Below, in pieces: positions 23,196-34,915 of a stretch of 64,000 nt of DNA; the first letter of the stretch is position 1, and every line of letters begins with the position of its first letter. This stretch comes from Acorus gramineus (Eukaryota > Streptophyta > Magnoliopsida > Acorales > Acoraceae). Location: contig CM060850.1 in assembly GCA_030737835.1 (NCBI GenBank), positions 13,539,563-13,603,562 on the forward strand, in the 5' to 3' direction. The notes below the pieces were generated by a model that saw only the letters and a list, made by a program, of their open reading frames with translations, made no database searches and had not been told where the DNA came from. The position numbers were made by a program, and so were the translations under genes.

Positions 23196-26100
23196 TCACG
23201 GTGGATCATACAAAGTGAGTTTGCGAAGAAGAAACTGAAATCGAGGAATTGGATGTGACTTCGTAAAGAAATCAGCAAGCTGCTCAGCAGAGGAGATATG
23301 CGGAAGCGATAATGTCTCTGCAAGAAAGTGCTGACGAACGAAGTGACAATCGATCTCAATGTGTTTGGTCCTCTCATGAAAGACCGGATTGCTAGCAATC
23401 TGAATAGCAGACCGGTTATCACAGTGAAGAGGAGTAGGACCAGTCATAGTAACTCCTAGATCTGAGATGAACAATCTCCTTGGTGGTGATAGCCATGGCT
23501 CGATATTCAGCCTCAGTGCTGGAAAGAGAAACAACCTCCTGTTTCTTGCTGCGCCAAGAGATGATAGAATCTCCGAGAAATATGCAGAAACCAGTGGTGG
23601 AGCGTCTAGTGGTCGGGTCTCCAGCCCAATCAGCATCAGTGTAAGCCCTGAGAACCAGAGTCGAAGAGGATGACAGATAGATCGATCTAGTGATAGTACC
23701 ACGCAAATATCTAAGAATTCGCATAAGAGCACCATAATGCACTGATCGAGGAGCCGAGACAAACTGACTAACAATACTGACGGCATGAGCAATGTCAGGT
23801 CTAGTGATGCAGAGATACACAAGCTGACCCACGATCTGTCTGTATCGAGTAGGATCTGAGAGGAGCTCACCATCCGTAGGACGAAGCTTCACATTAAGCT
23901 CGAGAGGAGTATCCGCACTGCGGGTATCGGAGAGGGCAGCACGCTCTAAAATGTCAGCTGTATACTTCTGTTGAGAAAGCAGAATCCCACTATCACTCTG
24001 TGCAATCTCGAGACCAAGGAAGTAGCGAAGAGTACCAAGATCTTTCATCTGAAACTGTCGACTGAGGTGATTCTTGACCCGAGTAATACCAGCGGAGTCA
24101 TCGCCAGTTATAATCATGTCGTCAACATACAGAAGAAGGATTACCCGCCCCTGCGATGAGGATCGCACAAACATAGAGTGGTCCTGGTGGCTCTCAACAA
24201 AACCAGCTGTCAGAATAACACTGCGAAAACGCTCAAACCAGGCACGAGGAGCTTGTTTCAGTCCGTATATAGCCCGCCGAAGACGACAAACATGCTGAGG
24301 AGGAGTGCTGAGACCTGGAGGTGGTTGCATATAAACAACCTCAGATAAATCACCATGAAGAAAAGCATTCTTCACGTCCATCTGAAAGAGAGGCCAGCGA
24401 CGAACAGCAGCAACGGCGAGAAGGGTGCGAACAGTAGTCATCTGAGCAACAGGAGCAAAGGTCTCCTCATAGTCAATGCCATACTCCTGAGTGAAACCTC
24501 TGGCAACAAGACGAGCCTTATGTCGTTCAATGGAACCATCAGGGCGATGCTTGATCTTGAAAATCCACTTGCAGCTGATAGGGGTAACACCATCCGGAAG
24601 GGGAACAACATCCCAGGTCTGTGTCTGCTCAAACGCCTGAAACTCCTCAGCCATGGCCTGCTGCCACTCAGGGTACTCGACTGCCTCTCGATAAGATCGG
24701 GGCTCACGATGGGCATGTATAGCGGTGAGATAGGCCTGGAATTCTGGAGAATAGGTACTCACTGATGCAAAGCCAAATCGGTCAAGTGGTCCAGAGTCAA
24801 AACTGAAACGATCAGGCGGATGACGTTCACGCTGAGGGTAGCGAGTCAAGGGACGAGGATCCACATCAGAGGGAGGTGTGTTAGCCGTGGAAGACGGAGT
24901 ACCAGCGGAGTCATCTGCGGAAGGAGCAAGAGGAGACACAATAGGAGGAGAACAGGGAGGACCATGGGAGTTGGCTGCAGGAGTGTGAAGAGGAGACGAA
25001 GAACCAGGAGAGTCAGCAGTGGGAATGCCAAGATGAGACTCAGGGAGAACAGAACTAGGAGTGGGCTCAAGCAGAACAGACGGCCCGAGAAGAGGTAGAG
25101 ACTCAATAGGAGAGGCCTGAACAGGAGAAGGCACCGGAGGAGAGGAGGCAGTGGGTGTAGAAGAAAAATAGGGAACATCTTCGACAAATGACACATGACG
25201 AGCTATCCAAAAACGATCTCCAATAGGATCGTAGCAGCGATATCCCTTGTGTTCGAAACTAATCCCCAAGAATACACACTTAACTGACCGAGCGGCCAAC
25301 TTAGTGCGTTGATGAGGAGGGAGAAGCACGAAACAAGTACATCCAAAAGTGCGAAGTCTGCTATAATCAGGTTTGGAGGAGTAAAGGCGCTCATGAGGAG
25401 TCATACCGGAGAGGACAGAAGAGGGAGTGATATTGATAAGATGAACAGATAGAAGAGCAGCCTCAGCCCAGTATGTGCTGGGGACTGAAGAAGAAAGTAA
25501 GAGGGAACGAGCGGTCTCAAGAATATGGCGATGTTTTCTTTCAGCAACACCATTCTGCTCATGAGTATAAGGGCATGATTGCTGAAAGAGAGTGCCATGA
25601 GATTGAAGAAGAGAACGCATCGTGGAAGAAATATATTCTCGAGCACAATCAGACCTAAAGATTTTGATACGAGTCTGAAACTGGGTGTGAATCATAGTGG
25701 TAAAGACCTCATATATCTTTGGGACCTCAGATCGATGACGCAATAAATAAATCCAGGTAAAGCGAGAATAGTCATCAATAAAACTGATATAATACGAAAA
25801 ACCACTCTTTGACGTGATATGAGAAGGACCCCAGATATCAGAATGAACAAGCTCAAATGGACTAGAGGACTGATGATTACTAGAATGGAATGGAGTAGCA
25901 ACAGGTTTGGCTAATTTACAGCCCTCACAAACAGAAAGAGGAGAGAAAGAAACATGACCTAAATCACCAGACTTAATAAGGTCTTTAAGACGAGATTCAG
26001 AAACATGACCTAACCTCTTATGCCACAAGTCAGTATCAGAGGTGACAGTGCCACAGAAAACTGAGGGATCAGGTACAGGAAGATAAAGATACTCCACATA

Positions 26101-26637
26101 ATACAGTCCGCCAATCCGACGACCAACACCAATCCTCTGCCCTGAACGTGGATCCTGCACAGAACACCCAGAAGAGGTAAAGGTAATGGTGAATCCAGAA
26201 TCACACAATCTACTAATAGACACAAGATTCATGCAAAGCTCAGGAGCATGCAAAACAAATGGTAATGAAAGGCGGCCAGTAGGGTGGGATGTGGTGGTGA
26301 TCGATCCACACTGCGTGATGACTAAAGGAGAGCCATTAGCAGTATGAATCGAAGGGAGGTGTGAGGGTGCAGGTGAGCATGCAGTGAGGATAGAACTATC
26401 AGGAGTCATGTGATGTGAGGCACCCGAATAAAAATCCAATAAGCAGGAGTACCCATAGTAGAAGACAAGGCAAAGGGAGTAGAAGCACCAGAAAGTGACT
26501 GCTGCAGAATCAGGTGGTCTAGGCGCTGACTGATCTGGACAAGCATATCCGAGTGTGACTGAATGGAGGCAATCGAAGTAGCAGTCGTAGCGACAATAGG
26601 AGGAAGATGATGTCCTCGGCCTTTCGGTTGATAACAC
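23196..26637 (-). pseudogene. Copia pol (integrase, reverse transcriptase, RNase H), frameshifted
   Basis: The main open frame (26637-23419) covers a GAG-pre-integrase segment with LWHKRLGHVS, an integrase core with an acidic triad (HSDIWGP, FRSDCAREY, NGVAERKH), a reverse transcriptase with FQMDVKNAFLHGDL and YVDDM, and an RNase H start with [10 protein letters not shown] and STEAEY. The final RNase H part, with [11 protein letters not shown] and [11 protein letters not shown], continues in another frame (to 23196). There is therefore a small deletion near 23455-23470. The open length of over 1000 codons otherwise shows recent activity. Confidence 0.92.
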
Positions 26638-26774
26638 TGCTTAGAAGGTCGTTGTCTTTTCGTAGCAGGAGCGGCCCCCAAGATGCCCTCATAGATAAAT
26701 GACGAAGTAGACTGACGAGATACCTTCGAAGCCGCCGGTGTCGGAAGAGTAGGGTTGCCGTTGGTTTCTGACAT
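26406..26774 (-). pseudogene. Remnant gag / protease start of copia element
   Basis: Opens with ATG at 26774 (MSETNGNPTLPTP) and runs 122 codons. It lacks the usual gag body and CCHC zinc knuckle, so most of gag has been deleted. A one-base loss near 26430 shifts the frame exactly at the retroviral-type protease motif and removes its catalytic aspartate codon; downstream coding resumes in the pol frame with SGASHHMT. Confidence 0.8.
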
Positions 26775-26906
26775 TGTGCAGAACCACTCGGATGAGGATC
26801 AGAAGCAGACGAGGACGTAGAGCACGAAAAATCGAGCAAAATGGACTCCTGGATCACCTTAATCGGACTTCCGGAGAGAAAGTTATTACCGATTTAGTGA
26901 TTTGAA

Positions 26907-27660
26907 GTCTCAAGGAGGTGCCGGAGGTGGCGGCGAGCGGCCGGTGGCTGCAGAGGGCGGCCGGAGTTGACCTGAGGTCGGACTCGGGTCGGGTGTCGGG
27001 CCGGGTTCGCGGATCTGGGTCGGGTCCGGGTCGGATGCTGGGCCGGGTTCGTGGATCCGGGCCGCTGGGCAAGGTCCGGGCAGGGTCCGGGTCAGGTCGC
27101 TGGGCAGGGTCCGGGTCGGGCCGGGTTCGCTGGGCAGCGCCGGGTTGGGTGTCGGGTCAGGTGCTCGAGACGATCCAGAACACCCAATACAGGCTGGCAC
27201 GAGCAGTCCCAGCAAATCCTGAGAAATCGGGCAAGATCACTGGATCAGTGCCCGAGCAGATTTGTCGGGCACGACAGATCCCGGGTAATCCGGGCAAGGT
27301 CAAACGCGCGGCAGGGCACGGCAGGGCGCGCGGTAGGGCACCGGGCAGGGCAGGGTAGGGCACGCTGCAGGGCTGGGCGCGGCAGGGCAAGACGCGGCAA
27401 GGCATGGCGCGGCAAGGCGCAGCAGGGCACCGGACAGGGCTGGGCACGCGGCAGGGCGCAGCAGCGCGGCAGGGCAGGGCTGGGCACGCGGCAGGGCTGG
27501 GCGTGGCAGGGCGCAGTAGGGCGCGCGGCAAGGCACCGGGCAGGGCAGGGCTGGGCGCGGTAGGGCAGGGCAGGGCTGCGCTAGCAGCGGCAGGGCGGCG
27601 CGCATCAGCGGCAGCGACTGCAGCGGCAGGGGCACGATGGCGACGGCAGGGGCACGACAG
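26907..27660 (-). repeat. GC-rich degenerate tandem array in copia leader
   Basis: Two blocks. About 26935-27160 is built of GGGTCGGGTCCGGGT-type and GGGCCGGGTTCG units. About 27300-27660 is built of GCAGGGC, GCGCGGCAGGG and similar units. Between them is a unique stretch (27165-27300). Long open frames occur on both strands here only because the repeat lacks stops; none looks like protein coding. GC content is far above the rest of the window. Confidence 0.8.
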
Positions 27661-27721
27661 CGACAGTGAATGATTTCAAAAAAAAAAAACTAGGGTTTTT
27701 TAATTTCTGGCTCTGATACCA

Positions 27722-27856
27722 TGATAGAAACAGAGAATAAAATAATGGGAATCCCTGTATTCCACTTAGGGTTTAATCCCTTTATATATACAAATGTCTA
27801 GGAGTTACACGTGTAATACAGTACACACATTATAAGATAACACATATAATCTAACA
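27722..27856 (-). repeat. 5' LTR of copia element
   Basis: 135 bp. On minus it carries a TATATAAAGG promoter-like box (within 27778-27792). Directly followed by the primer site. Confidence 0.93.
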
Positions 27857-28747
27857 GAGCTAAAAAACTCATCAAATGAGTGGTGCCCTAGGTCGCGTGG
27901 TGCTCGCGCGAATATGTGATGCCATAGGGAGACGAAGTTGTCCTTCGGATCGCCGCACAAGTACACGATCCGCCACCCGGAGGTCAATACAGACTTTGGC
28001 AATAGAGAGAAGGGGACGTGGGCGGAGAAGAGCCTTGGCGGGGGGAGGGAGTATATGTCTGGGAGGCGGCTGTCCTAGTAGAGATGGGACAAGAAGGGGA
28101 TGCACTCATGGGGGTTCAGCTTCAACTGTTGGAAGTTACAAATAAATAAAAAAAAAGACTCCCATAAATGTTGAAATAATAATAATAAAAAGGATAAAAC
28201 TCTTTTTTTTTTCTTTTTTTTTTTTTAAGAAATGTGTATGTTGTAAATTTTTAAATATAGCAATACAACTCTTTGATTACCAATGGAAAAAAAAAGATAT
28301 TTGATTTGATGGCTGATTTGATGAGAGGGGAAGTAATTTTTGGGAATTTCGTGTGTTTTTTTCTCTTTCTGTTTTTTTCTCTTTCTGTCTTTTTTGGGAA
28401 GCAATACCAACATCGACACGGGGTGGTTGGGTCCGACAACGTCGGCAAAGGTGAGGGCCTTGAGCCATGTCGTGTCGGATTTGGGGAAGGTGACGACTGA
28501 CGAGGAATATGTTGGTGGGTCGGGCAACGAAGTGGTCGCGGGCGGCCATGATCCCCTCCAAGGGGAGGCGGTGGAACCAGAAACCATGGTATTGATGGAG
28601 GTCATCGTCATCGCCGCCGGGGCCCCAAGGTTGGGTTGGCAGGGTGGTGATTAAGTCTTTGTATCTCTTGTAGGACTCTTGGGCTGTTGATTCTTTGTCA
28701 TAGTTTTCATTGGTGCTCCTCATTGAGGGACTTTGTTGGCATGCCAT

Positions 28748-30019
28748 TTTGGTTTTGGAAATGCAATCGAGTAGTAGGAACAATTGATCTGAGGATCGGA
28801 CGTGTTGGTAGTTTTGACCTTATAGAAAATTGGTTTGGTTGGATGGGTGCATGTTAGGTGTTGGGTGTGGGAGGACAATTTTTTGAAATGTTACCCACTA
28901 AGTATTTTTTTAATACACAATCCACGTGCGTGCACTTCCATCAAAAAATACAAGTGATTTTAAATTTTCTTGTAGTGTAAGTATAGAGATCCGAAACAGT
29001 TCTAGTTAGGTCAAACACACATTGAATAATTGGGCTGTTGATCATTCGATCTTAATATTTTAATATTAACATTGTGACTAAGATATATATTTTGTGGATT
29101 TTAAAATTAAAATTGGGATTCCATTAAATTCTAACTTTTTTTTAATGAAACTTCTTTACCTATCTTAAAGTGACAGGTCACGAGTGCGTAGAATAATTTA
29201 ATTGTCCAATGGGTGTTGATCTTAACATGAATCTTATCATTATGATTCATATAAGAAAAGAATCTCAAAAAATTATCCAAATTTTTTTTAAGGGATCAGG
29301 TTAGATTGTACAACTCCCTCGTTTATTAATTGATTCCTAAAAGGGAAAGCTCTTATAAATTAATTGTATCCTAATTTTAATTTTGAAATTCAACAGAATA
29401 TCATAGTCACAATGCCTACTTCAAAAAGGGAAGATCAAATGCTTACTGGCGCATTGGACATAGGATCGGGCTATAACCAATGCATGTTGGATCGTTTGAT
29501 CTCATCACTTTTAAATACACAATTTAATTATATTGATTCTTAAAAAAATATTAGAAATTAATTGAATCATAATTTTACTTTTATAATATAACTTAATATC
29601 TCAATTACAATATTTATCTTAAAATGATATGATTGAACAGTTACAAACACATTGAATAATCTAATCATCCAATATGTATTAAACTTAACTTGACCCATTT
29701 CAAAAACTGTGTAACAGTTTCTTTTTTTATTATTAATGAGCGTGCATAAAAGATAAATGTATACATACTATCTAGGTTAGGATAACAAGCAGACGTTGTT
29801 CTCCTTAAAAATCTTAAATCTTATAATATAATAAAAAAAATGTGTCATTGTCATGGTCATGGCAGGCCAATTTTGTGAGATTTGTTTACTATACATGGGG
29901 GTGTTTGGTGAGAATCATTTTCTCATGTCATTGTCATGTCAGGCCAATTTTGCGAGATTTGTTTACTATATATGGGGGTGTTTGGTGAGAATCATTTTCT
30001 AATTACACATATCCATTAC
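28748..30019. other. Upstream region of SOT-A2 and AT-rich spacer
   Basis: 28748-29230 is shared with 6724-7250. Nothing recognisable follows until a ~73-bp direct duplication at 29852-30000 (the GGCCAATTTTG ... GAGAATCATTTTCT unit, twice). No gene. Confidence 0.5.
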
Positions 30020-30836
30020 TAGGCCTGTCAACGGGTCGGGTCCAGACCCGGACCCGATCTGACCCGGACCCGATTACACGTGTAATATACCCGACCCGAT
30101 TCGGACCCGACCCGAGTTGGACCCGACCCGACGGACCCGAACAAACAAACGGGTCGGGTCCGGGTCCACCCCGCCCCGACCCGTTGGACCCGACTATTTT
30201 TTTTAATATATGTTCATATATTATAAGACCATTAGTATTAGTTGATACATAATTTTATTTCTTACTTAACTTATTTTTGTATCTACAAGTTCATAAATCA
30301 TAATCATAACAAACCTATAAATCGGTTTGTTTTGGACAATTAACTTATTAGCATTTGAATTTGTATGATTAATTAGTTTGTTGCATGATTTATGTTTATT
30401 ATTTAGGTTAATATGTTAATGTTTATTGTTTTGAATGTTGTTTAGGTTAGTTATGTTTATTATTTAGGTTAATATGTTTTTTACGTTAGTGATTATTGTT
30501 TTGGATGTTGTTTAATAATTCATTTACTTCTTTTGAATTGTATAAAATTATATTCAAACATAGTCTCATTAACAATAATGTTTTATTACAAAAAATTTCA
30601 AATAGAATGATAAGACAAACAAATACATGAGCTCTTTTTTTTTTTCTTTTTTTTTTACCCAACCATCCGGGTCGGGTCGGACCCGGACCCGACCCGGGTC
30701 CGACGGGTCCGGGTCCGGGTCCACATTTCTTCGGACCCGCCGGGTCCTGGGTTGGACCCGGACCCGCCGGGTCCTGTCACGGGTCGGGTCCGGGTCCACC
30801 CCGACCCGACCCGGACCCGACCCGTTGATAGGCCTA
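30020..30836. mobile_element. Non-autonomous hAT-type element, GGGTC family copy A
   Basis: Begins TAGGCCTGTCAACGGGTC and ends with the near-perfect inverse (reverse complement TAGGCCTATCAACGGGTC). Flanked by the 8-bp target duplication tccattac (30012-30019, 30837-30844), as expected for hAT transposons. The outer ~170 bp at each end are arrays of GGGTC/GGGTCC motifs, and the AT-rich core has no transposase. Confidence 0.85.
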
Positions 30837-30844
30837 TCCATTAC

Positions 30845-31532
30845 GCGCTATAGTAATTTATCATATCTGAGCATCACAAAATTGAGCACTCTCATAGGGC
30901 AAACAACTTTTCTTCTAAATATGATATTTGGCAAGAACTGCGATCTGTTCTTGAACTAGATCAGTTAGAGACTCAGGTTATTCGCAAGAAAGACTGGTCA
31001 TCTCTGTTTTTTTTGTATTAAATGTATTTGAATTCAGGGGCGAATTTTTAATTACGAAGAAAGCACAATTTAAACTATATTAGAGATGTAACAATTAGTG
31101 AAACACTTAAATAAATCAAATACCAATAAGTGTTTACTTCATGACAATATAAGAACTATATATATATTAATATTATGCATTAATGTATGTTTATCTAGTG
31201 TTTTACAAGTTACAATTTTTAAATAACATAACAATGCATTTACAGATAATATTTACAGAAATTACATTGTGTTCTTCAAGTTACAGAAAACATATATGCA
31301 TTTACAGGGGAAAACTGCGATTTTGTGGGGCTGGGAGAATTAAAGGGATGAGAGTAAAAAAAAAATTATGTGTTTGTTGTAGGGGTAAAAAAAAATTAAA
31401 TGCTTGCTGCATGGGTATAGAAATTGTTTTTTAAAAGGTGGGGACACAAGAAATATTAAGATTACGCTGAGGGGGTTTTGAGCAATTTGACCCAAAAAAA
31501 AAAAAAAAAAAAAGAGCATTCTCATTTGAAGG
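30845..31532. other. AT-rich spacer, no gene seen
   Basis: Contains several A-runs, including a pure A tract at about 31493-31513. No coding or clear repeat boundary. Confidence 0.4.
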
Positions 31533-31540
31533 GTCACGTA

Positions 31541-32306
31541 TAGGCCTGTCAACAGGTTGGGTCCAAATCCAGACCTGACCTGATTCGGACCCGATTACAC
31601 GTGTAATACATCTGATCCGATTTAGACTCGACCTGAGTTGGACCCAACCCAGTGGACCTGAACAAATAAACGGGTCGGGTCCACCCCGCCCCGACCCGTT
31701 GGACCCGAGACCCGGACCCGATTATTTTATTAAAATATGCTCATATATTATAAGACCATTAGTATTAGTTAATACATAATTTTATTTCTTACTTAACTTA
31801 TTTTTGTATCTACAAGTTCATAAATCATAATCATAACAAGCCTATAAATCGGTTTGTTTTGGACAATTAACTTATTAGCTTTTGAATTTGTATGATTAAT
31901 TAGTTTGTTGCATGATTTATGTTTATTATTTAGGTTAATATGTTTTTTATGTTAGTGATTATTGTTTTGGATGTTGTTTAATAATTCATTTACTTCTTTT
32001 GAATTGTATAAAATTATATTCAAACATAGACTCATTAACAATAATGTTTTATTACAAAAAAATTTAAATAAAATGATAAGGCAAACAAATACATAAGTTC
32101 TTCTATTTTTTTTTTTTTTTTTTTTTACCCAACCATCCGGGTCGGGTCGGACCTGGACCCGACCCGGGTCCGACGGATTCGAGTCTGGGTCCACATTTCC
32201 CCGAATCCGTCAGATCCTGGATTGGACCCGGACCCATCGGGTCCTGTCATGAATCAGGTCTGGATCCACCTCAACCTGACCCGAATCCGACCCGTTGACA
32301 AGTCTT
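31541..32306. mobile_element. Non-autonomous hAT-type element, GGGTC family copy B
   Basis: Same family as 30020-30836, more decayed (many CpG changes in the GGGTC arrays; right end reads GTTGACAAGTCTT). It is flanked by a perfect 8-bp duplication gtcacgta (31533-31540, 32307-32314). The core is almost identical in order to copy A, with a small deletion. Confidence 0.85.
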
Positions 32307-32314
32307 GTCACGTA

Positions 32315-33248
32315 TGCCCATTTAGTTGGGTTATATTGTAAACAATAATTAAGACGCCAGAGCGGTTGTTCACATGTCGTGGTCCATCCCTGTTGTTTTA
32401 TTATTATTATATTTTTTTTTTTGTCAGCAAGTGCAATATTGTATTCCACGAAACAAAAACATAGATATAAGAGAATTTGACACCATCGAATAGCGTGCAA
32501 TCATATTGGATAATTCTGATCAGTCTCCTCACACTCCACGGAACAATGGAGCTCTTTGTAATCCAAGTTAGGGTTGAATTTGGATCCATTAAATCGAATT
32601 CAAACCGATCCAAATCAATTTTTTCTGGGTTTGGGTTCATTGTATTTTTGTTTGGTTTAGGTATGCATTAAAAATTAATAAATCGATCAATTATGGTTTA
32701 CGTTTAGTTTTATTTTAAAAAAAAAAGAATTAATCAAATCTAATTAAATTTAAACACATGATTATTTATAATCAATATTCATTTATATCATTTTAAAAAA
32801 AATATATTGTAGTTATACCATTAAAACACTAAATTATACTATCAATCATAACCTTTTAGATATTTATGTAAAGTTGTAAACCAAAAAAAAAAAAAAAAAA
32901 ACTCTAACTAACTCAAATTGATAGGAAGAAAAGAAAATATTACATACATGTTTATCTTTAACAACGATTTAGTTTAGTTCAGGTTAATCAAACAATTCCA
33001 GTTTGATTCGGTTTCAAGTTTCAATTCAGTTTTTTATTTTGTTCGATTCCATGTTACTGGTGATTAGAATTTGGTTTAATTTGGGTTGGAAAAAACCAAC
33101 TGAACCGATTATTATGTACTATCATGATAATCACATTGTAAACTCAGTGTCATTGTGTGAAAAACGAATTTAACACAAGCACTAGAATAAATGATATAAT
33201 AAAAAAACCAAGAAGCTTGAAGAAATATATTATCACAATCTTGTACTG
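32315..33248. other. AT-rich spacer, no gene seen
   Basis: No open frame with recognisable domains. The 32570-33110 part is full of GGTTTGGTTC/GATTCGGTTT-like motifs and could be an old degenerate transposon. Confidence 0.4.
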
Positions 33249-33256
33249 CTCTTAGG

Positions 33257-33840
33257 TAGGCATTGGCAACGGGCCGGCCCGCTGAAACAGAGCCGAGGCC
33301 TGTGGGCCTGTATGGCCAGCGGGCCCATGGCCGAGCTGGCCTGGGCCTAAACTGGCTTGCCAGGCTGAGCCTAGGCTTCGGGACCACCAGTGGGCCTGCG
33401 GGCTCAGATTTTAAACAAGTTATTTCTTTTGATTTTTAATTTTAAGTTGTCCATTATTTGTATCTAAATGTTAAAATAACATAAAAAATTGAAAGTATAA
33501 TGTTTAAAAAAATGTTTACACCTGTTGAATTTTCAAATTTTTTTTAATAGAATATGAATTAATTATTTGAAAAACTAAATCACTACATTTTATGTACATC
33601 CTAATTAGGCTGACACTTACGTACATGTCAATAATTTGCATAAATTTAACCACAATTCAAAAAAATATATATAGCCCTTAATTGTATTGGCCCCCCCCCC
33701 CCCCATGGGCCTATGGACCGGCCTATTGTGCCCTGTTCAAGCTAGCTGGCCCGTGGTCCGGGCCCCGAAATCAGGCCCACCCTGACCCGATCGAAACGGG
33801 CTCGAGCCGGGCGGGCTTTCAGGTCAAAAGATGACCCTTA
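33257..33840. mobile_element. Non-autonomous hAT-type element with GGGCC-rich ends
   Basis: Flanked by an 8-bp duplication ctcttagg (33249-33256, 33841-33848). Left end TAGGCATTGGCAACGGGCC; the outer parts are GGGCC-rich arrays and the core is AT-rich with a poly-C run (33690-33704). Terminal inverted repeats beyond TA are poor, so the call leans on the target duplication and overall layout. Confidence 0.6.
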
Positions 33841-33859
33841 CTCTTAGGTCTCTTAGAGA

Positions 33860-34145
33860 ATGGAAAAAGATACAGCAACCCCTATTGCAACCCTAATTGC
33901 AGTCCATCCCATTTTTCTTTTTTTTTAAAAAAAATCATAAACTCATCCTTTAAGTGCGTACTGTTATATGAAATGAAGTATATACTGAGATACATTAATA
34001 TATTTCTTTTCATGATGAAAAAAAAAATTGGATCATATACTATGATGAAACCTCATACAATATGATAGTGTAATATATACTACGTTATCATAGCGCATGA
34101 GTTTGCAAAACGGACTGTAAAATAGACTACGTGTATCAGCGCCCT
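33860..34145. repeat. Dispersed repeat R3, copy 1
   Basis: A ~285-bp repeat opening near GATACAGCAACCCC and closing near ACTACGTGTATCAGCGCC. Related copies are at 36865-37100 and 39625-39900. It may be a MITE, but target duplications were not identified. The following stretch to 34616 has no recognisable gene. Confidence 0.6.
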
Positions 34146-34616
34146 AGGAGAATTCATCAAGGTTTGGAGCTTCAAGCTTGTTGGAAAGCTTCTCACGTAC
34201 ACAGGGAAGGGAAGGGAATTCCGGCCCTTACAAATTTGCTCGCCGTTCACCAATATCCCGATAAACAGTGATTAGAGTCAAGCTCCCTCAAAGCGCCACT
34301 TGACAGTCAATCCTGAAATAATGCCAGTATCATTTATCAATTTACGACCTTGATTTTAAGACAAAACCCTCATATTTACTATTTTTTTTCGGAATCAAGA
34401 GATGGCAGCTTCTAAAATATTAGCCAATCGACAAAAACTCGTCTTTCATTAAATCGGGATTTTGAGGAGTGACGAAGGAAAGCAAAACGTAGAATTAATA
34501 AGTTTCGGAGTTAAGATTTTCATCCTTTAAGTGATAGAAAACCCTGTCTTTGAGCTCTATCAAACAACAAATGGAGGAAATGGGTGTCATAGCAGAAGTC
34601 CTTGCCTTGAAAGAGT

Positions 34617-34915
34617 GAAAAGATGTTATGCCACCGGACGAAGCCTAGGAGAGAGATGGATCATCGCATTGAGCTGGAACCAGGGGCTAAGCTACCGGTA
34701 ATTGCACCTTACAGGATGGCCCCAACGGAGCTAGAAGAGCTGAGGAGACAATTGAGGGAGTTGCTGGATGCCGGATTTCTTATATTAAGCCATCAAAGGC
34801 CCCATATGGTGTACCAGTGCTGTTTCAAAAGACGCACGATGGGGGTCTTCTACTTTCTGGTGATGCCTTTTGGCTTGACCAATGCCCCAGCAACGTTTTG
34901 CACCCTGATGAACGG
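34617..34915 (+). pseudogene. Ty3/gypsy reverse transcriptase fragment
   Basis: Carries the gypsy signature ...DHRIELEPGAK, APYRMAPTELEELRRQL, then jumps to FLVMPFGLTNAPATF, so the intervening palm region with the first catalytic aspartate is deleted. No LTR, integrase or gag nearby. A stray relic about 300 bp long. Confidence 0.85.

Larger units (their letters stand above)
23048..27856 (-). mobile_element. Ty1/copia retrotransposon, full-length structure, defective
   Basis: A 4809-bp element in SOT-A2 with 135-bp LTRs and a 5-bp target duplication GAGCT (23043-23047 and 27857-27861). SOT-A1 near 5840 shows the uninterrupted site. The primer site TGGTATCAGAGCCAG (27721-27707, minus) abuts the 5' LTR directly and fits initiator tRNA-Met. 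A purine-rich tract TTTGAGGAGGG precedes the 3' LTR. Domain order on minus is protease, integrase, reverse transcriptase, RNase H, which is the copia order. The LTRs differ at three positions by eye, so the insertion is fairly recent. Frame breaks and loss of most of gag make it non-autonomous. Confidence 0.96.
22641..28747 (-). pseudogene. Cytosolic sulfotransferase SOT-A2, dead and split by a copia element
   Basis: The paralog of SOT-A1 (5429-6723). The 3' part is 22641-23047 and the 5' part is 27857-28747; between them lies the copia element 23048-27856. Independent lesions: in-frame TAG at 22986-22988, TGA at 22743-22745 and TGA at 22725-22727, each replacing a W or R codon of SOT-A1, and TAG at 28075-28077 in exon 2. 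Exon 1 has a frame-breaking insertion near 28490-28505 and a deletion near 28435. The PAPS loop glycine is changed to aspartate (FPKSDTTW). With so many lesions it would be dead even without the transposon. The recognisable start is ATG 28747. Confidence 0.92.

Noticed and set aside
23467-25658. Many plus-strand open frames opposite the copia pol
   Set aside because: Antisense shadows of the strongly supported minus-strand pol frame.
26918-27673. Long open frames on both strands in the GC-rich stretch
   Set aside because: They are by-products of a stop-poor tandem repeat in the copia leader; low complexity and no domains.
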